Assembly (NCBI RefSeq): GCF_900239185.1
Contig: NZ_OENA01000038.1
Coordinates: 1-64,000 of the forward strand
Length of the DNA stretch: 64,000 bases
From: Tenacibaculum finnmarkense
Lineage (GTDB): Bacteria; Bacteroidota; Bacteroidia; Flavobacteriales; Flavobacteriaceae
Direction of reading: 5' to 3'
Shown here: positions 8,829 to 17,542 of the stretch, one piece after another
Numbering within the stretch: the first letter of the stretch is position 1
Layout of the letters: each line of letters starts with the position of its first letter
Translations under genes and position numbers: made by a program
The notes under the pieces: generated by a model
Databases searched by the model: none
What the model was told of the DNA's origin: nothing
Seen by the model: the letters and a program-made list of their open reading frames with translations, nothing else

Positions 8829-9338
8829 CTAAAATCTATATCCTAAATTGATACCAACTCTAGGAACAACAACTGGTGATTTTGAGGTAAACATATTTCT
8901 TCCTAAACCTGCATAAACATCAAGTACAAAACCACCTGATGACACATATTTAGATCCAATTGCCAAACCTAAAGCACCGTCAGTATATTTTTCTTCTATG
9001 TTTTCAACAACTCCCGCTGTTTCAACTTTTTTGTCTTTTTCACCACCGTTAATTCCCATAAAAACCTCTCCAAAATAATTCCAATTGCTATTATCTGTAA
9101 AATAATGACGGAAATAAGGCGTAATCATCCAGTTTTCATTATATCTAAAATCTTTGGATTTTTTTTCAAAATTAATCAATGTTGAAAGCCCTACTGATGA
9201 ACGTTCGGTAGTGTAATATTCATAAGAAACTTCTACTGTTTTAAGCGCCAAAGCATCTAAAAGATCTACCTTAACTTCTTGTTGTGCCTGTGCAAATGAA
9301 CCGATAAAAAGTACCGCTATTAAAAGTGTTTTTTTCAT
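8829..9338 (-). CDS. Putative outer-membrane beta-barrel protein
   Basis: This 169-residue protein has a signal peptide (MKKTLLIAVLFIGSFAQAQ). After it come alternating polar/aromatic strands such as KTVEVSYEYY, NWMITPYFRHYF and WNYFGEVFMGI, ending in VVVPRVGINLGYRF with a C-terminal Phe. That pattern fits a small 8-stranded barrel like the DUF3575 or OmpW-like groups. No function can be assigned. It is monocistronic, downstream of the feo operon and on the same strand, with about 100 bp between. Confidence 0.7.
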   Translation of the reverse strand: MKKTLLIAVLFIGSFAQAQQEVKVDLLDALALKTVEVSYEYYTTERSSVGLSTLINFEKKSKDFRYNENWMITPYFRHYFTDNSNWNYFGEVFMGINGGEKDKKVETAGVVENIEEKYTDGALGLAIGSKYVSSGGFVLDVYAGLGRNMFTSKSPVVVPRVGINLGYRF

Positions 9339-9438
9339 GTTTTAATTTTAAATGAATTGTATTTTAACTAAATAATCAATTATAATACCACAAAAATACA
9401 TTAATTGTTTATTTCAAAACAAAATTAGACACTCTTTT

Positions 9439-9558
9439 CTATGAAGAACAATCGCAATTCGTAGCGCAGCCTTTTTGCTGTTTATCTTTAATAAAAAATT
9501 TATTTACTAAAAATAATACTGCAAAACCAACAGCTATATACGTTATAATTTCTTGCAT
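9439..9558 (-). CDS. FeoB-associated Cys-rich membrane peptide
   Basis: This 39-residue peptide starts with MQEIITYIAV, has one membrane helix (about 3-19), a Lys-rich segment and a Cys-rich tail KGCATNCDCSS. The arrangement matches the FeoB-associated Cys-rich membrane protein family. I chose the ATG at 9558 because it overlaps the feoB stop as TAATG, which suggests translational coupling; the longer open frame to 9642 only re-reads feoB. The three Cys probably face the cytoplasm and may bind iron near the FeoB pore; that role is inferred. Confidence 0.8.
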   Translation of the reverse strand: MQEIITYIAVGFAVLFLVNKFFIKDKQQKGCATNCDCSS

Positions 9559-11660
9559 TATCGTAGTATTTGATAGGCTAAAAAAGCCGATAAATATGCC
9601 AAAGATCCCATTCCAAAAAGTTGTAGCATTGGCCATTTCCAACTTTTAGTTTCTCTTTTAACAATTGCTAAAGTTCCCATACATTGCATTGCGAAAGCAT
9701 AAAACAATAATAATGACATTCCTGTAGCAAAATTGAAGCGTTTTTCTCCCGTTTCTTCGTTTATTTCAGAGGCCATTTTTGCTTTAATCGTAGCAATATT
9801 ATCATCGTTATTTTCAACGCTATAAATAGTTGCCAAGGTTCCGATAAAAACTTCTCTTGCTGCAAAAGAAGCAATTAATCCGATACCTATTTTCCAATCA
9901 TAACCAAGCGGTTTTACAATTGGTTCGATTGCTTTTCCTGCCATTCCAATGTAGGAATTTTCTAATTTTACGGAAGCTATTTTTTGCGATAACTCTTGTT
10001 TTGATAACTCCTTATTTGCTGTATTTTCTGTAACATTTTTTTCGGCATTTTTAAAATTTGAAGCTCCGTTAGATGCTAAAAACCACAATACAATTGAAAT
10101 CGCTAAAATAATTTTTCCTGCATCAAAAACAAAGGCTTTGGTTTTTTCCAACACATCAAAAAACACATTTTTTACCGATGGAATTTTATAATTAGGCATT
10201 TCCATTACAAAAAATGAGGTGTTTTTTATCTTTAATGTTTTATGTAAAATATACGCACCAATAATTGCAGAACCAAAACCAAGCGCATACAATCCTAACA
10301 AAGTTAAACCCTGTAAACCTATAAAACCAAACAATTTAGTATCAGGAATTATCAGTGCAATTAAAATAGCATATACCGGCAAACGCGCCGCACAGGTAGT
10401 AAATGGTGTTACTAAAATGGTTATTAAACGCTCTTTCCAGCTAGTAATTGTTCGGGTTGCCATAATTGCAGGAATCGCACAGGCTGTTCCCGAAATTAAC
10501 GGAAAAACACTTTTACCACTCATTCCAAAACGACGCATAATTTTATCCATTAAAAAAACCACCCGACTCATATAGCCTGTTTCTTCTAAAATGGCGATGA
10601 AAAAAAATAAAATAACTATTTGCGGAATAAAAATAAGCACCCCGCCTATTCCTGGGATAATTCCTTCGGATAACAAATCGGTAAACATTCCTGCTGGTAA
10701 ATTCGATTTGGCAAGGTCTGAAATACTCGCAAATAAACCGTCAATAAAATCCATCGGAGCAGATGCCCACTCAAAAACCGATTGAAATATCAATAATAAT
10801 AATCCGAAGAAAATGAAATATCCGAATATTTTATGGGTAAAAATAGTATCTAATTTTGAACGAATATCTGTTGCTTTTGAAGCGTCAATTTGATAGGTTT
10901 TCTTTAAAGTATCATTTATTTTCTGATAGCGATAAATGGTTTCTTTGTGCTGGTATTTTTTTTGTTTAGATACATCATGGCTAAACAATTCTAAGGCTTT
11001 TTTTTCGGTTGAATAAAGTAAAGAGGTATGCTGTTTTGTAAGCATCATCCATAATTCATAGACTGAAAACTTAGTGCTTTTTTGAGCTAATTCTTCAAAA
11101 TAATCAGCATCAATTTTAGTGGTGATTTCCTTAAAATTAGAATATACTTCTAAATTTTTAACGTTTTCTATTGCTCGTTTTAAAACATCAATTCCTTGAT
11201 TTTTTCTAGCAGATATTAAAACCACTTTGGTATGTAATTCTTTTTCTAAATTTTCAATATCAATAGAAATCCCTTTAGTTTTCATTTGATCCGCCATATT
11301 TAAGGCTAAAATGATCGGAATTTCTAAATCTTGAATTTGAGAAAAAAGCAATAAGTTACGCTTTAAATTTTCAACATCGGCAACAATAACAATAACTGTT
11401 GGTTTTTCATTTTTTACCGTTAGCAAACTTTTTAAAACAATACTTTCATCCATCGAAGTTGGATTAATACTGTAAGTTCCTGGTAAATCGGTAATAATTG
11501 CTGTACTATTTTCTGATAATTGGCAAGTTCCTGATTTTTTATCAACTGTAACCCCAGGATAATTTCCAACTTTTTGAGTTAAGCCTGTTAATTGATTAAA
11601 TAAAGAGGTCTTTCCTGTGTTCGGGTTTCCTATTAATGCTACTTTTATACGTTTACTCAT
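9558..11660 (-). CDS. feoB: Ferrous iron transporter B
   Basis: This 700-residue protein has an N-terminal G domain with GNPNTGKTS (11-19), the DLPGTYS switch region and NMAD base-specificity motif, a helical GDI-like region, and about 8-10 membrane helices with two Gate-type segments. FeoB imports Fe2+ across the inner membrane, driven by nucleotide hydrolysis. It lies between feoA (12 bp upstream) and the overlapping Cys-rich peptide gene, so feoA-feoB-peptide form one operon. The length is somewhat short of E. coli FeoB, as usual in Bacteroidota. Confidence 0.95.
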   Translation of the reverse strand: MSKRIKVALIGNPNTGKTSLFNQLTGLTQKVGNYPGVTVDKKSGTCQLSENSTAIITDLPGTYSINPTSMDESIVLKSLLTVKNEKPTVIVIVADVENLKRNLLLFSQIQDLEIPIILALNMADQMKTKGISIDIENLEKELHTKVVLISARKNQGIDVLKRAIENVKNLEVYSNFKEITTKIDADYFEELAQKSTKFSVYELWMMLTKQHTSLLYSTEKKALELFSHDVSKQKKYQHKETIYRYQKINDTLKKTYQIDASKATDIRSKLDTIFTHKIFGYFIFFGLLLLIFQSVFEWASAPMDFIDGLFASISDLAKSNLPAGMFTDLLSEGIIPGIGGVLIFIPQIVILFFFIAILEETGYMSRVVFLMDKIMRRFGMSGKSVFPLISGTACAIPAIMATRTITSWKERLITILVTPFTTCAARLPVYAILIALIIPDTKLFGFIGLQGLTLLGLYALGFGSAIIGAYILHKTLKIKNTSFFVMEMPNYKIPSVKNVFFDVLEKTKAFVFDAGKIILAISIVLWFLASNGASNFKNAEKNVTENTANKELSKQELSQKIASVKLENSYIGMAGKAIEPIVKPLGYDWKIGIGLIASFAAREVFIGTLATIYSVENNDDNIATIKAKMASEINEETGEKRFNFATGMSLLLFYAFAMQCMGTLAIVKRETKSWKWPMLQLFGMGSLAYLSAFLAYQILR

Positions 11661-11672
11661 TGATTATATCCG

Positions 11673-11897
11673 TTAAATTTTGGTAATTAAAATTTGGCTA
11701 GCCATCTCTTTTCGAATTGCTAAATGGCTTCCGTTTACGCAGATATATATCGGATCTTTTAAGGGTGCAATTTGCAGTAATTCGACTTCTGTTCCAGGCA
11801 AACAGCCCATTTCTAATAATTTTAAAGGAATAACATCTAATGATTCTTCGGATATAATTCCACTCTCACCAATTTGTAAACTTGCAATTGAACTCAA
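11673..11897 (-). CDS. feoA: Ferrous iron transport protein A (SH3-like)
   Basis: The protein has LQIGESGII near the start, LKLLEMGCLPGTEVELLQ in the centre and a C-terminal LAIRKEMASQILI, all typical of FeoA, a small cytoplasmic partner of FeoB. No ATG is available. The longest frame begins with a TTG at 11924, but that TTG is part of the promoter box TATCTTTG, so it cannot be within the transcript if the box is real. I therefore place the start at the in-frame TTG at 11897, giving about 74 residues, close to the usual size. Confidence 0.75.
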   Translation of the reverse strand: MSSIASLQIGESGIISEESLDVIPLKLLEMGCLPGTEVELLQIAPLKDPIYICVNGSHLAIRKEMASQILITKI

Positions 11898-11923
11898 AAT
11901 AATACGTATAATATTGACTAGCA

Positions 11924-11950
11924 AAGATACTAAAATAGAACGATTCTAAA
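11924..11950 (-). promoter_or_regulatory. feoAB promoter with inverted repeat between -33 and -7
   Basis: Reading leftward, the -7 box TATCTTTG is at 11931-11924. A TTG sits 21 nt upstream of it. The palindrome TAGAA-TCG-TTCTA (11936-11948) lies between them, where a repressor would block transcription. An iron-responsive regulator (Fur or DtxR-like) is a natural candidate, but the palindrome does not match the classic Fur box. Confidence 0.5.
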
Positions 11951-12001
11951 CAATAAGCCTGTAACAATCTTGCTATTTCTTTTTATTGATTGCTTGGTGT
12001 A

Positions 12002-12030
12002 TTGTGCTATTATTTGAAATCTTATATTTG
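12002..12030 (+). promoter_or_regulatory. holB promoter, predicted leaderless
   Basis: TTG (12002-12004), an 18-nt spacer and TATATTTG (12023-12030) match the Bacteroidota -33/-7 pattern. The ATG follows after only 4 nt (TTGC), so transcription should start at or next to the start codon. Confidence 0.6.
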
Positions 12031-12034
12031 TTGC

Positions 12035-13180
12035 ATGACTTTCGATAAAATTATAGGGCAAGAACATATTAAAAAACATTTACAGCAATCTGCGGATAAC
12101 AACCGAATACCTCACGCACAACTTTTTGTTGGTAAAGAGGGTTCAGGAACGCTGCCTATGGCAATTGCCTACGCCCAGTATTTGCTATGTAATTCGTCAA
12201 ATAATGCGGATGCTTGCAATTTAAAATGCAACAAATTACAACATCCTGATTTGCATTTTGCCTTTCCTGTAACCACCAACGATGCGGTAAAAAAACACCC
12301 TGTTAGTAATTTATTTTTAGCCGATTGGCGTTCTTTTATTGAAAAACAACCCTACGGAAGTCTTTTTAATTGGTCGCAACAAATTGGGGTTGAAAATAAA
12401 CAAGGACAAATTGGGGTTGATGAAGCTTTTGATATTGTTAAAAAACTGCAATTAAAATCATACGAAGGTGGTTTTAAAGTGATGATAATTTGGATGGCAG
12501 AAAAAATGAATATCGCTTCGGCAAACAAATTATTAAAACTTATTGAAGAACCGCCCGAAAAAACGGTTTTTATACTGATTACTGAAGATGAAGAGCAAAT
12601 TATAAACACCATAAAATCGCGCTGTCAGGCATTAAATTTCCCTGCTTTAAGCGAAGCTGATATTGCCAACGCCTTGGTTAAAAACAACCAGATATCAGAA
12701 AATGAAGCCATTAAAATAGCGCATCAATCCGAAGGAAATTACAACAAAGCACTGCATATTTTAAACAATAATTCGAACGATTTAATTTTTGAACAATGGT
12801 TTATTACTTGGATTCGTGCCGCTTTTAAAGCCAAAGGAAATGCGGCTGTTATTCAAGATTTAATCGAATGGTCAGAAACCATTGCAAAAGCAGGGCGAGA
12901 AACACAAAAACAGTTTTTACAATATTGCTTACAATTTTTTAGACAAGCATTATTATTAAATTATGGCGCAAATGATTTGGTCTTTTTAGAAACAAAAACG
13001 CCTAATTTTAAATTAGAAAAATTTGCACCTTTTATACATAGCGGAAATATTTTAATTATTGATAAAGAACTAAATGATGCGCAATATCATATTGAAAGAA
13101 ACGGAAACCCTAAAATTATTTTGTTAGATTTATCTATTAAATTAACACGTCTTTTACATACAAAAGAAGAAAAAATTTAA
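12035..13180 (+). CDS. holB: DNA polymerase III delta' subunit (clamp-loader ATPase fold)
   Basis: This 381-residue protein begins MTFDKIIGQEHIKKHLQQ, the usual start of HolB. The P-loop region GKEGSGTLPMA is degenerate, as is common for delta'. Other support is the Cys-rich zinc region (CNLKCNKLQHPDLHF), ASANKLLKLIEEPPEKT and the SRC-motif KSRCQ. Delta' is the stator of the clamp loader that places the sliding clamp on DNA. I prefer the ATG at 12035 to the upstream start at 11990, which adds a poorly conserved, promoter-overlapping stretch. A histidine kinase gene follows after 35 bp. Confidence 0.92.
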   Translation: MTFDKIIGQEHIKKHLQQSADNNRIPHAQLFVGKEGSGTLPMAIAYAQYLLCNSSNNADACNLKCNKLQHPDLHFAFPVTTNDAVKKHPVSNLFLADWRSFIEKQPYGSLFNWSQQIGVENKQGQIGVDEAFDIVKKLQLKSYEGGFKVMIIWMAEKMNIASANKLLKLIEEPPEKTVFILITEDEEQIINTIKSRCQALNFPALSEADIANALVKNNQISENEAIKIAHQSEGNYNKALHILNNNSNDLIFEQWFITWIRAAFKAKGNAAVIQDLIEWSETIAKAGRETQKQFLQYCLQFFRQALLLNYGANDLVFLETKTPNFKLEKFAPFIHSGNILIIDKELNDAQYHIERNGNPKIILLDLSIKLTRLLHTKEEKI

Positions 13181-13215
13181 TTATAAAATTACACCAACAA
13201 ATAAAACCATACAAC

Positions 13216-14676
13216 TTGCTAAACATCCATAACATATCTTTACGAATTAGAATTTTCCTTTCCATGATATTATTGGTATTATTGGCATCGGTTTTAATTG
13301 TTACAGTAACCATAATTCAATATGGCGAACAAACCGAAGACTATAATATTCAGCGTTTTAACCGAAAAGAAAGTGCCACAAAACACGATATAGAAATTGA
13401 GTTAAAACGCAAAACAACCTACCCGATTACCACCGATAATTTAGCCAAAATATTTCAAGACCGAATTTACGATATCGCCTATGTTCATAAATTAACCGTG
13501 TCAATGTACGACATGAATGGGCGGCTTTTAAAATCGTCAATTCCCTATAATTTTGATCAAAAAAAAGCCCCCAATTTAACCACAGAAATTGTTACTGAAC
13601 TGGCTAATAACTCCAATCATAAAATTTTAAAAAGCCGAAATAATAAAGGAATTACCTATCAATCATCATATACGTATATAAACGATACCCGCTTTAAACG
13701 AATTGGACTTTTAGAGCTGCAAATAGCCCAAGATAACGAAGAACAAAAGCAGGAATTACGAGAATTTATATCGCGTTTATTACTAGTTTATTTACTGATG
13801 TTTGTCATTGCTATTGCATTGGCGTATTTTTTATCGAGCTATATTACACGCTCTATTCAAACGATTTCTGAAAAAATTAAAGAAACGAGATTAAATCAAC
13901 GAAACGAAAAAATCACTTTAAATTCAGCTAGTTCAGAGATAAATTCATTAGTTGATTCGTATAATAATATGATTGATCAGCTAGAGGAAAGCGCCGTAAA
14001 ACTAGCCAAAAGCGAACGAGAACAAGCCTGGCGAGAAATGGCAAAACAGGTGGCACATGAAATTAAAAATCCGCTAACACCGATGCGCTTATCGGTACAA
14101 AGTTTTGAAAGAAGATTTAATCCTGAAGATCCAAAAATTAAAGACAAACTAGCCGAATACAGCGAAACACTTATTCAACAAATTGATGTAATGAGCGCTA
14201 TTGCTTCTGCATTTTCAGATTTTGCAAAAATGCCCACACAGCGTCGTGAAAAACTCGATGTCGTAGATGTTGTAAAACATTCGTTAGATATTTTTACCGA
14301 AGATTACATTTATTTTATTCCAAAAGAACCCGAATTATTTGCCTATTTAGATAAAACACAATTAATTAGAGTTTTAACAAACTTAGTTAAAAACGCTACA
14401 CAAGCAATTAAAGAAGATGAAAAAAATCCGAGAATTGAAGTAAAAGTAACTTCTGATGGAAATAACGTAAAAATCACCATTTCTGATAACGGAAAAGGCA
14501 TTGCTGCCGAAAATAAAGAGTTAATTTTTGAACCTAAATTTACCACCAAAACAAGTGGAATGGGCTTAGGTTTAGCCATGATAAAAAATATAATTGAAGC
14601 CTATGATGGTTCTATTTACTTTACATCAACCCAAGGAATTGGAACTATTTTTACCGTAATTTTACCTAAAACTTAA
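13216..14676 (+). CDS. Membrane sensor histidine kinase, NtrY-like
   Basis: This 486-residue protein has two membrane helices (about 15-36 and 187-208) flanking a periplasmic sensor of ~150 residues, then a HAMP domain (about 209-262). The HisKA H-box AKQVAHEIKNPLTPM has the phospho-acceptor His281. The ATPase domain has N-box NLVKNATQAI, G1 DNGKGI and G2 GMGLGLAMIKNI. The start is a TTG at 13216, which keeps the usual short cytoplasmic N-terminus; the first ATG (residue 17) would cut into the helix. No response regulator is adjacent, so its partner is unknown. Confidence 0.85.
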   Translation: MLNIHNISLRIRIFLSMILLVLLASVLIVTVTIIQYGEQTEDYNIQRFNRKESATKHDIEIELKRKTTYPITTDNLAKIFQDRIYDIAYVHKLTVSMYDMNGRLLKSSIPYNFDQKKAPNLTTEIVTELANNSNHKILKSRNNKGITYQSSYTYINDTRFKRIGLLELQIAQDNEEQKQELREFISRLLLVYLLMFVIAIALAYFLSSYITRSIQTISEKIKETRLNQRNEKITLNSASSEINSLVDSYNNMIDQLEESAVKLAKSEREQAWREMAKQVAHEIKNPLTPMRLSVQSFERRFNPEDPKIKDKLAEYSETLIQQIDVMSAIASAFSDFAKMPTQRREKLDVVDVVKHSLDIFTEDYIYFIPKEPELFAYLDKTQLIRVLTNLVKNATQAIKEDEKNPRIEVKVTSDGNNVKITISDNGKGIAAENKELIFEPKFTTKTSGMGLGLAMIKNIIEAYDGSIYFTSTQGIGTIFTVILPKT

Positions 14677-14688
14677 CACCTAAATTTA

Positions 14689-15480
14689 ATGAATTTTATG
14701 GATTTCGAAAACATTTTAGTAAAAACTACTAACGGATTAGCAACAATTATCATTAACAGACCTAAAAAGTTAAATGCTTTAAATAGCGCTACCATTGAGG
14801 AATTAAGTACTGCTTTTGAAAGTTTAGAAGATGATCTGACTATAAAAACAATCATTATTACTGGAAGCGGAGAAAAAGCCTTTGTAGCAGGTGCAGATAT
14901 TGCCGAATTTGCAAATTTCAACAGCCAAAAAGGAGAAGAATTAGCACGCTTAGGACAAGAATCATTATTTGATGTGGTTGAAAATTTAGCTACACCAGTA
15001 ATTGCAGCCATTAATGGTTTTGCCTTGGGTGGCGGATTAGAATTGGCAATGGCATGTCATTTTAGAATAGCATCAGACAATGCTAAAATGGGATTACCAG
15101 AAGTATCTTTAGGCGTAATTCCTGGTTATGGCGGTACACAACGCTTACCTCAATTAATAGGTAAAGGAAAAGCAATGGAATTAATTATGACCGCAGCAAT
15201 GATATCTGCTGAAGAAGCAAAAAATTGGGGCTTGGTAAATTATGTGGTTCCTCAAGAGGAATTACTACCATTAGCAGAAAAATTAGCAGGTAAAATAATG
15301 CGCAATTCATCGGTGGCAATTAGTGCTGCAATTAGCGCTATTAACGATAATTTTAAAGACGGAATTAACGGTTACGAAACTGAAATTTCAGAATTCGGTG
15401 ACTCTTTTTCTACAGCTGATTTTAAAGAAGGAACAACGGCTTTTTTAGAAAAAAGAAAACCTAATTTTACTGGTAAGTAA
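14689..15480 (+). CDS. Enoyl-CoA hydratase/isomerase family protein (crotonase)
   Basis: This 263-residue protein has the crotonase signatures: oxyanion-hole segments AGADIAEF and INGFALGGGLELAMAC, the catalytic region GLPEVSLGVIPGYGGTQRL with both acidic positions (Glu in PEVSLG and a preceding Glu in GGGLE), and a C-terminal EKRKPNFTGK. It probably hydrates 2-enoyl-CoA in fatty acid oxidation. Two start codons are possible (14689 and 14698); the second gives the more usual MDFENILV start. The gene is 12 bp after the kinase gene and ends before an intrinsic terminator. Confidence 0.9.
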   Translation: MNFMDFENILVKTTNGLATIIINRPKKLNALNSATIEELSTAFESLEDDLTIKTIIITGSGEKAFVAGADIAEFANFNSQKGEELARLGQESLFDVVENLATPVIAAINGFALGGGLELAMACHFRIASDNAKMGLPEVSLGVIPGYGGTQRLPQLIGKGKAMELIMTAAMISAEEAKNWGLVNYVVPQEELLPLAEKLAGKIMRNSSVAISAAISAINDNFKDGINGYETEISEFGDSFSTADFKEGTTAFLEKRKPNFTGK

Positions 15481-15506
15481 TTGCCTGTAATTTATTATTT
15501 TTTTAG

Positions 15507-15530
15507 AAGCAGCTAGTTTTCTAGCTGCTT
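15507..15530. terminator. Intrinsic terminator after the enoyl-CoA hydratase gene
   Basis: AAGCAGCTAG (15507-15516) and CTAGCTGCTT (15521-15530) form a perfect 10-bp stem with a TTTT loop, followed by a T run. It lies between convergent genes. Confidence 0.85.
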
Positions 15531-15556
15531 TTTTATATTCTAATAAGCTCTAAAAA

Positions 15557-16222
15557 TTACAATACACCATTAATTTCAGCATCAAATTGGGTTAAAAAAC
15601 CCTGCATATATTCATGTCTAGCAAGCGCAATTTTTTTAGCTGTTTTAGTATTCATTTTATCTTTTAAAAGCAATAATTTTTCATAAAAATGATTAATTGT
15701 TGGGGCGGTTGAATTTTTATATTCAGCTTTTGTCATCTTTAAATTTGCGGGTATTTCAGGGTCGTATAAACCTCTATTTTTAAAACCTCCGTAATTAAAA
15801 CAACGGGCAATTCCGATAGCGCCAATTGCATCTAACCTATCAGCATCTTGAATTACCGCCAATTCTGGGGAGCTAAATTTTTGAGCTGATGACAACTTAT
15901 CTAAGCTATTTTTAAAAGAAATATGTTTAATAATATTTTCTATATGAAGAATTATTGATTCATTTAATTGCTGATTTTCTAAAAATTGACGTGCCATTTT
16001 AGGAGCAATTGTTTCATCGCCATTATAAAATTTAGCATCGGCAATATCGTGTAGTAAAGCACCTAACGATACTATAAAAACATCTACCTTTTCATCCTTA
16101 GCAATTAACAACGCATTTTTATAAACACGTTCTATATGAAACCAATCATGCCCGGCTTCTGCTCCTTGCAAGGTTTTTTTTACAAAGGCAATTGTGTTTT
16201 CTATTATCTGATTTTTATTCAT
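15557..16222 (-). CDS. HD-domain phosphohydrolase
   Basis: This 221-residue protein has the HD metal-binding pattern: an early His in GHDWFHIERVY, then the doublet in LGALLHDIADAKF and a distal Asp in VIQDADRLDAIGAIGIAR. The QDADRLDAIGA segment is typical of the YedJ/HDIG-type HD hydrolases. Such proteins hydrolyse phosphate esters, often nucleotides, but the substrate cannot be told here. There is no signal peptide or membrane helix. It is a single gene whose upstream side faces the asd terminator. Confidence 0.85.
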   Translation of the reverse strand: MNKNQIIENTIAFVKKTLQGAEAGHDWFHIERVYKNALLIAKDEKVDVFIVSLGALLHDIADAKFYNGDETIAPKMARQFLENQQLNESIILHIENIIKHISFKNSLDKLSSAQKFSSPELAVIQDADRLDAIGAIGIARCFNYGGFKNRGLYDPEIPANLKMTKAEYKNSTAPTINHFYEKLLLLKDKMNTKTAKKIALARHEYMQGFLTQFDAEINGVL

Positions 16223-16236
16223 GTTTCAAAAGTAAA

Positions 16237-16265
16237 AAAATCCTGTGCTATAAACACAGGATTTT
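16237..16265 (-). terminator. Intrinsic terminator after asd
   Basis: AAAATCCTGTG (16237-16247) pairs with CACAGGATTTT (16255-16265) around a 7-nt loop, with T-rich flanks on the - strand side. It lies 57 bp downstream of the asd stop codon. Confidence 0.75.
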
Positions 16266-16321
16266 AGCTCTATATAAAACAGGCTCTAAAATTAAGCAAC
16301 CTATTAAATTATCTCTTAAAA

Positions 16322-17311
16322 CTAAAGCAACTTATTAGCCACTAAATATTCGGCAATTTGAATCGTATTTGTAGCTGCTCCTTTTCGTAAATTATCAGCA
16401 ACTATCCACATATTTAAGGTGTTTGATTGCGATTCATCTCTTCGGATTCGTCCTACAAAAACTTCATCTTTATTGTGTGCCAAAATTGGCATCGGATATA
16501 CATTATTTTGCACATCATCTTGTACAATTATACCGTCGGTTTTACCTAAAATTTCACGTACTTTTTCTAAATCGAAATCATTTTCAAACTGCACATTTAC
16601 AGCTTCTGAATGTCCGCCTGCCGTAGGAATTCGAACTGCGGTTGCTGTTACAGAAAAAGAATCATCGCCTAAAATCTTCTTTGGTTCTTTAACCAATTTC
16701 ATTTCTTCTTTGGTGTAACCGTTTTCTAAAAATACATCGCAATGTGGCAAGGCGTTTCTTCCAATTGGATGCGGATATACCATTTCACCATCAATTCCAG
16801 CCTCTTCATTATCTAATTGCTGCACCGCTTTTACACCTGTTCCTGAAACCGATTGATAGGTAGAAATGACCACACGTTTCATCTTATATTTTTTATGTAA
16901 AGGTCCTAGCGCCATTACCAATTGAATGGTTGAACAGTTAGGGTTTGCTATAATTTTATCCTCAGCAGTTAAAAAATTTCCGTTAATTTCAGGCACTACT
17001 AATTTTTTGGTATCATCCATTCTCCATGCCGATGAATTATCAATAACGGTAGTTCCTACTTCGGCAAATTTAGGCGCCCAAATTAAAGAGGTTTCTCCTC
17101 CTGCTGAAAATAATGCTACATCGGGTTTCATATCCACCGCTGTTTGCAAACCTACAACACTATATTGGGTTCCTTTAAATTCAATTTTATTTCCTACCGA
17201 ACGTTCCGATGCAACAGGAATTAATTCTGTTACAGGAAAATTACGTGCTGCTAATATTTGTAACATTACATTACCGACCATTCCTGTGGCTCCTACAACT
17301 GCTACTTTCAT
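16322..17311 (-). CDS. asd: Aspartate-semialdehyde dehydrogenase
   Basis: This 329-residue enzyme reduces aspartyl phosphate with NADPH to aspartate semialdehyde, on the way to lysine, threonine, methionine and diaminopimelate. The NADP motif GATGMVGNVM is at 7-16. The catalytic Cys126 sits in ANPNCSTIQ, and the His-containing RIPTAGGHSEAVNV follows near residue 230. The length is normal. It stands alone with its own terminator. Confidence 0.95.
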   Translation of the reverse strand: MKVAVVGATGMVGNVMLQILAARNFPVTELIPVASERSVGNKIEFKGTQYSVVGLQTAVDMKPDVALFSAGGETSLIWAPKFAEVGTTVIDNSSAWRMDDTKKLVVPEINGNFLTAEDKIIANPNCSTIQLVMALGPLHKKYKMKRVVISTYQSVSGTGVKAVQQLDNEEAGIDGEMVYPHPIGRNALPHCDVFLENGYTKEEMKLVKEPKKILGDDSFSVTATAVRIPTAGGHSEAVNVQFENDFDLEKVREILGKTDGIIVQDDVQNNVYPMPILAHNKDEVFVGRIRRDESQSNTLNMWIVADNLRKGAATNTIQIAEYLVANKLL

Positions 17312-17479
17312 TTTTATTATTTTATAATAAGTTACTAAAACTAATGTATTTATTAAGACAAAGATTTAAAAAAAACGAATCATTTTTGCCTGTTTGCTAT
17401 GATATTTTAAATAAACACTTAAAAAAAATCAAATTACTGCAAAAAGTCTATTTTCAAACAATAAAACACAAAAAACAAG

Positions 17480-17487
17480 TATATTTG
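17480..17487 (+). promoter_or_regulatory. -7 box TATATTTG upstream of trhO
   Basis: TATATTTG matches TAnnTTTG and lies 55 bp before the trhO ATG. No convincing -33 TTG is seen at the expected distance. Confidence 0.4.
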
Positions 17488-17542
17488 TACTGATTTTTTA
17501 AATAAATCATCAAATTTTGTATCACTTAAAAACAAGTATAGC

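Noticed and set aside
9559..9642. Longer start of the FeoB-associated peptide
   Set aside because: The extension lies wholly within feoB in another frame; the ATG at 9558 overlaps the feoB stop and gives the right size.
10219..10785. Long + strand frames inside feoB
   Set aside because: They are shadows in the complementary frame of a clear FeoB coding region and have no family features.
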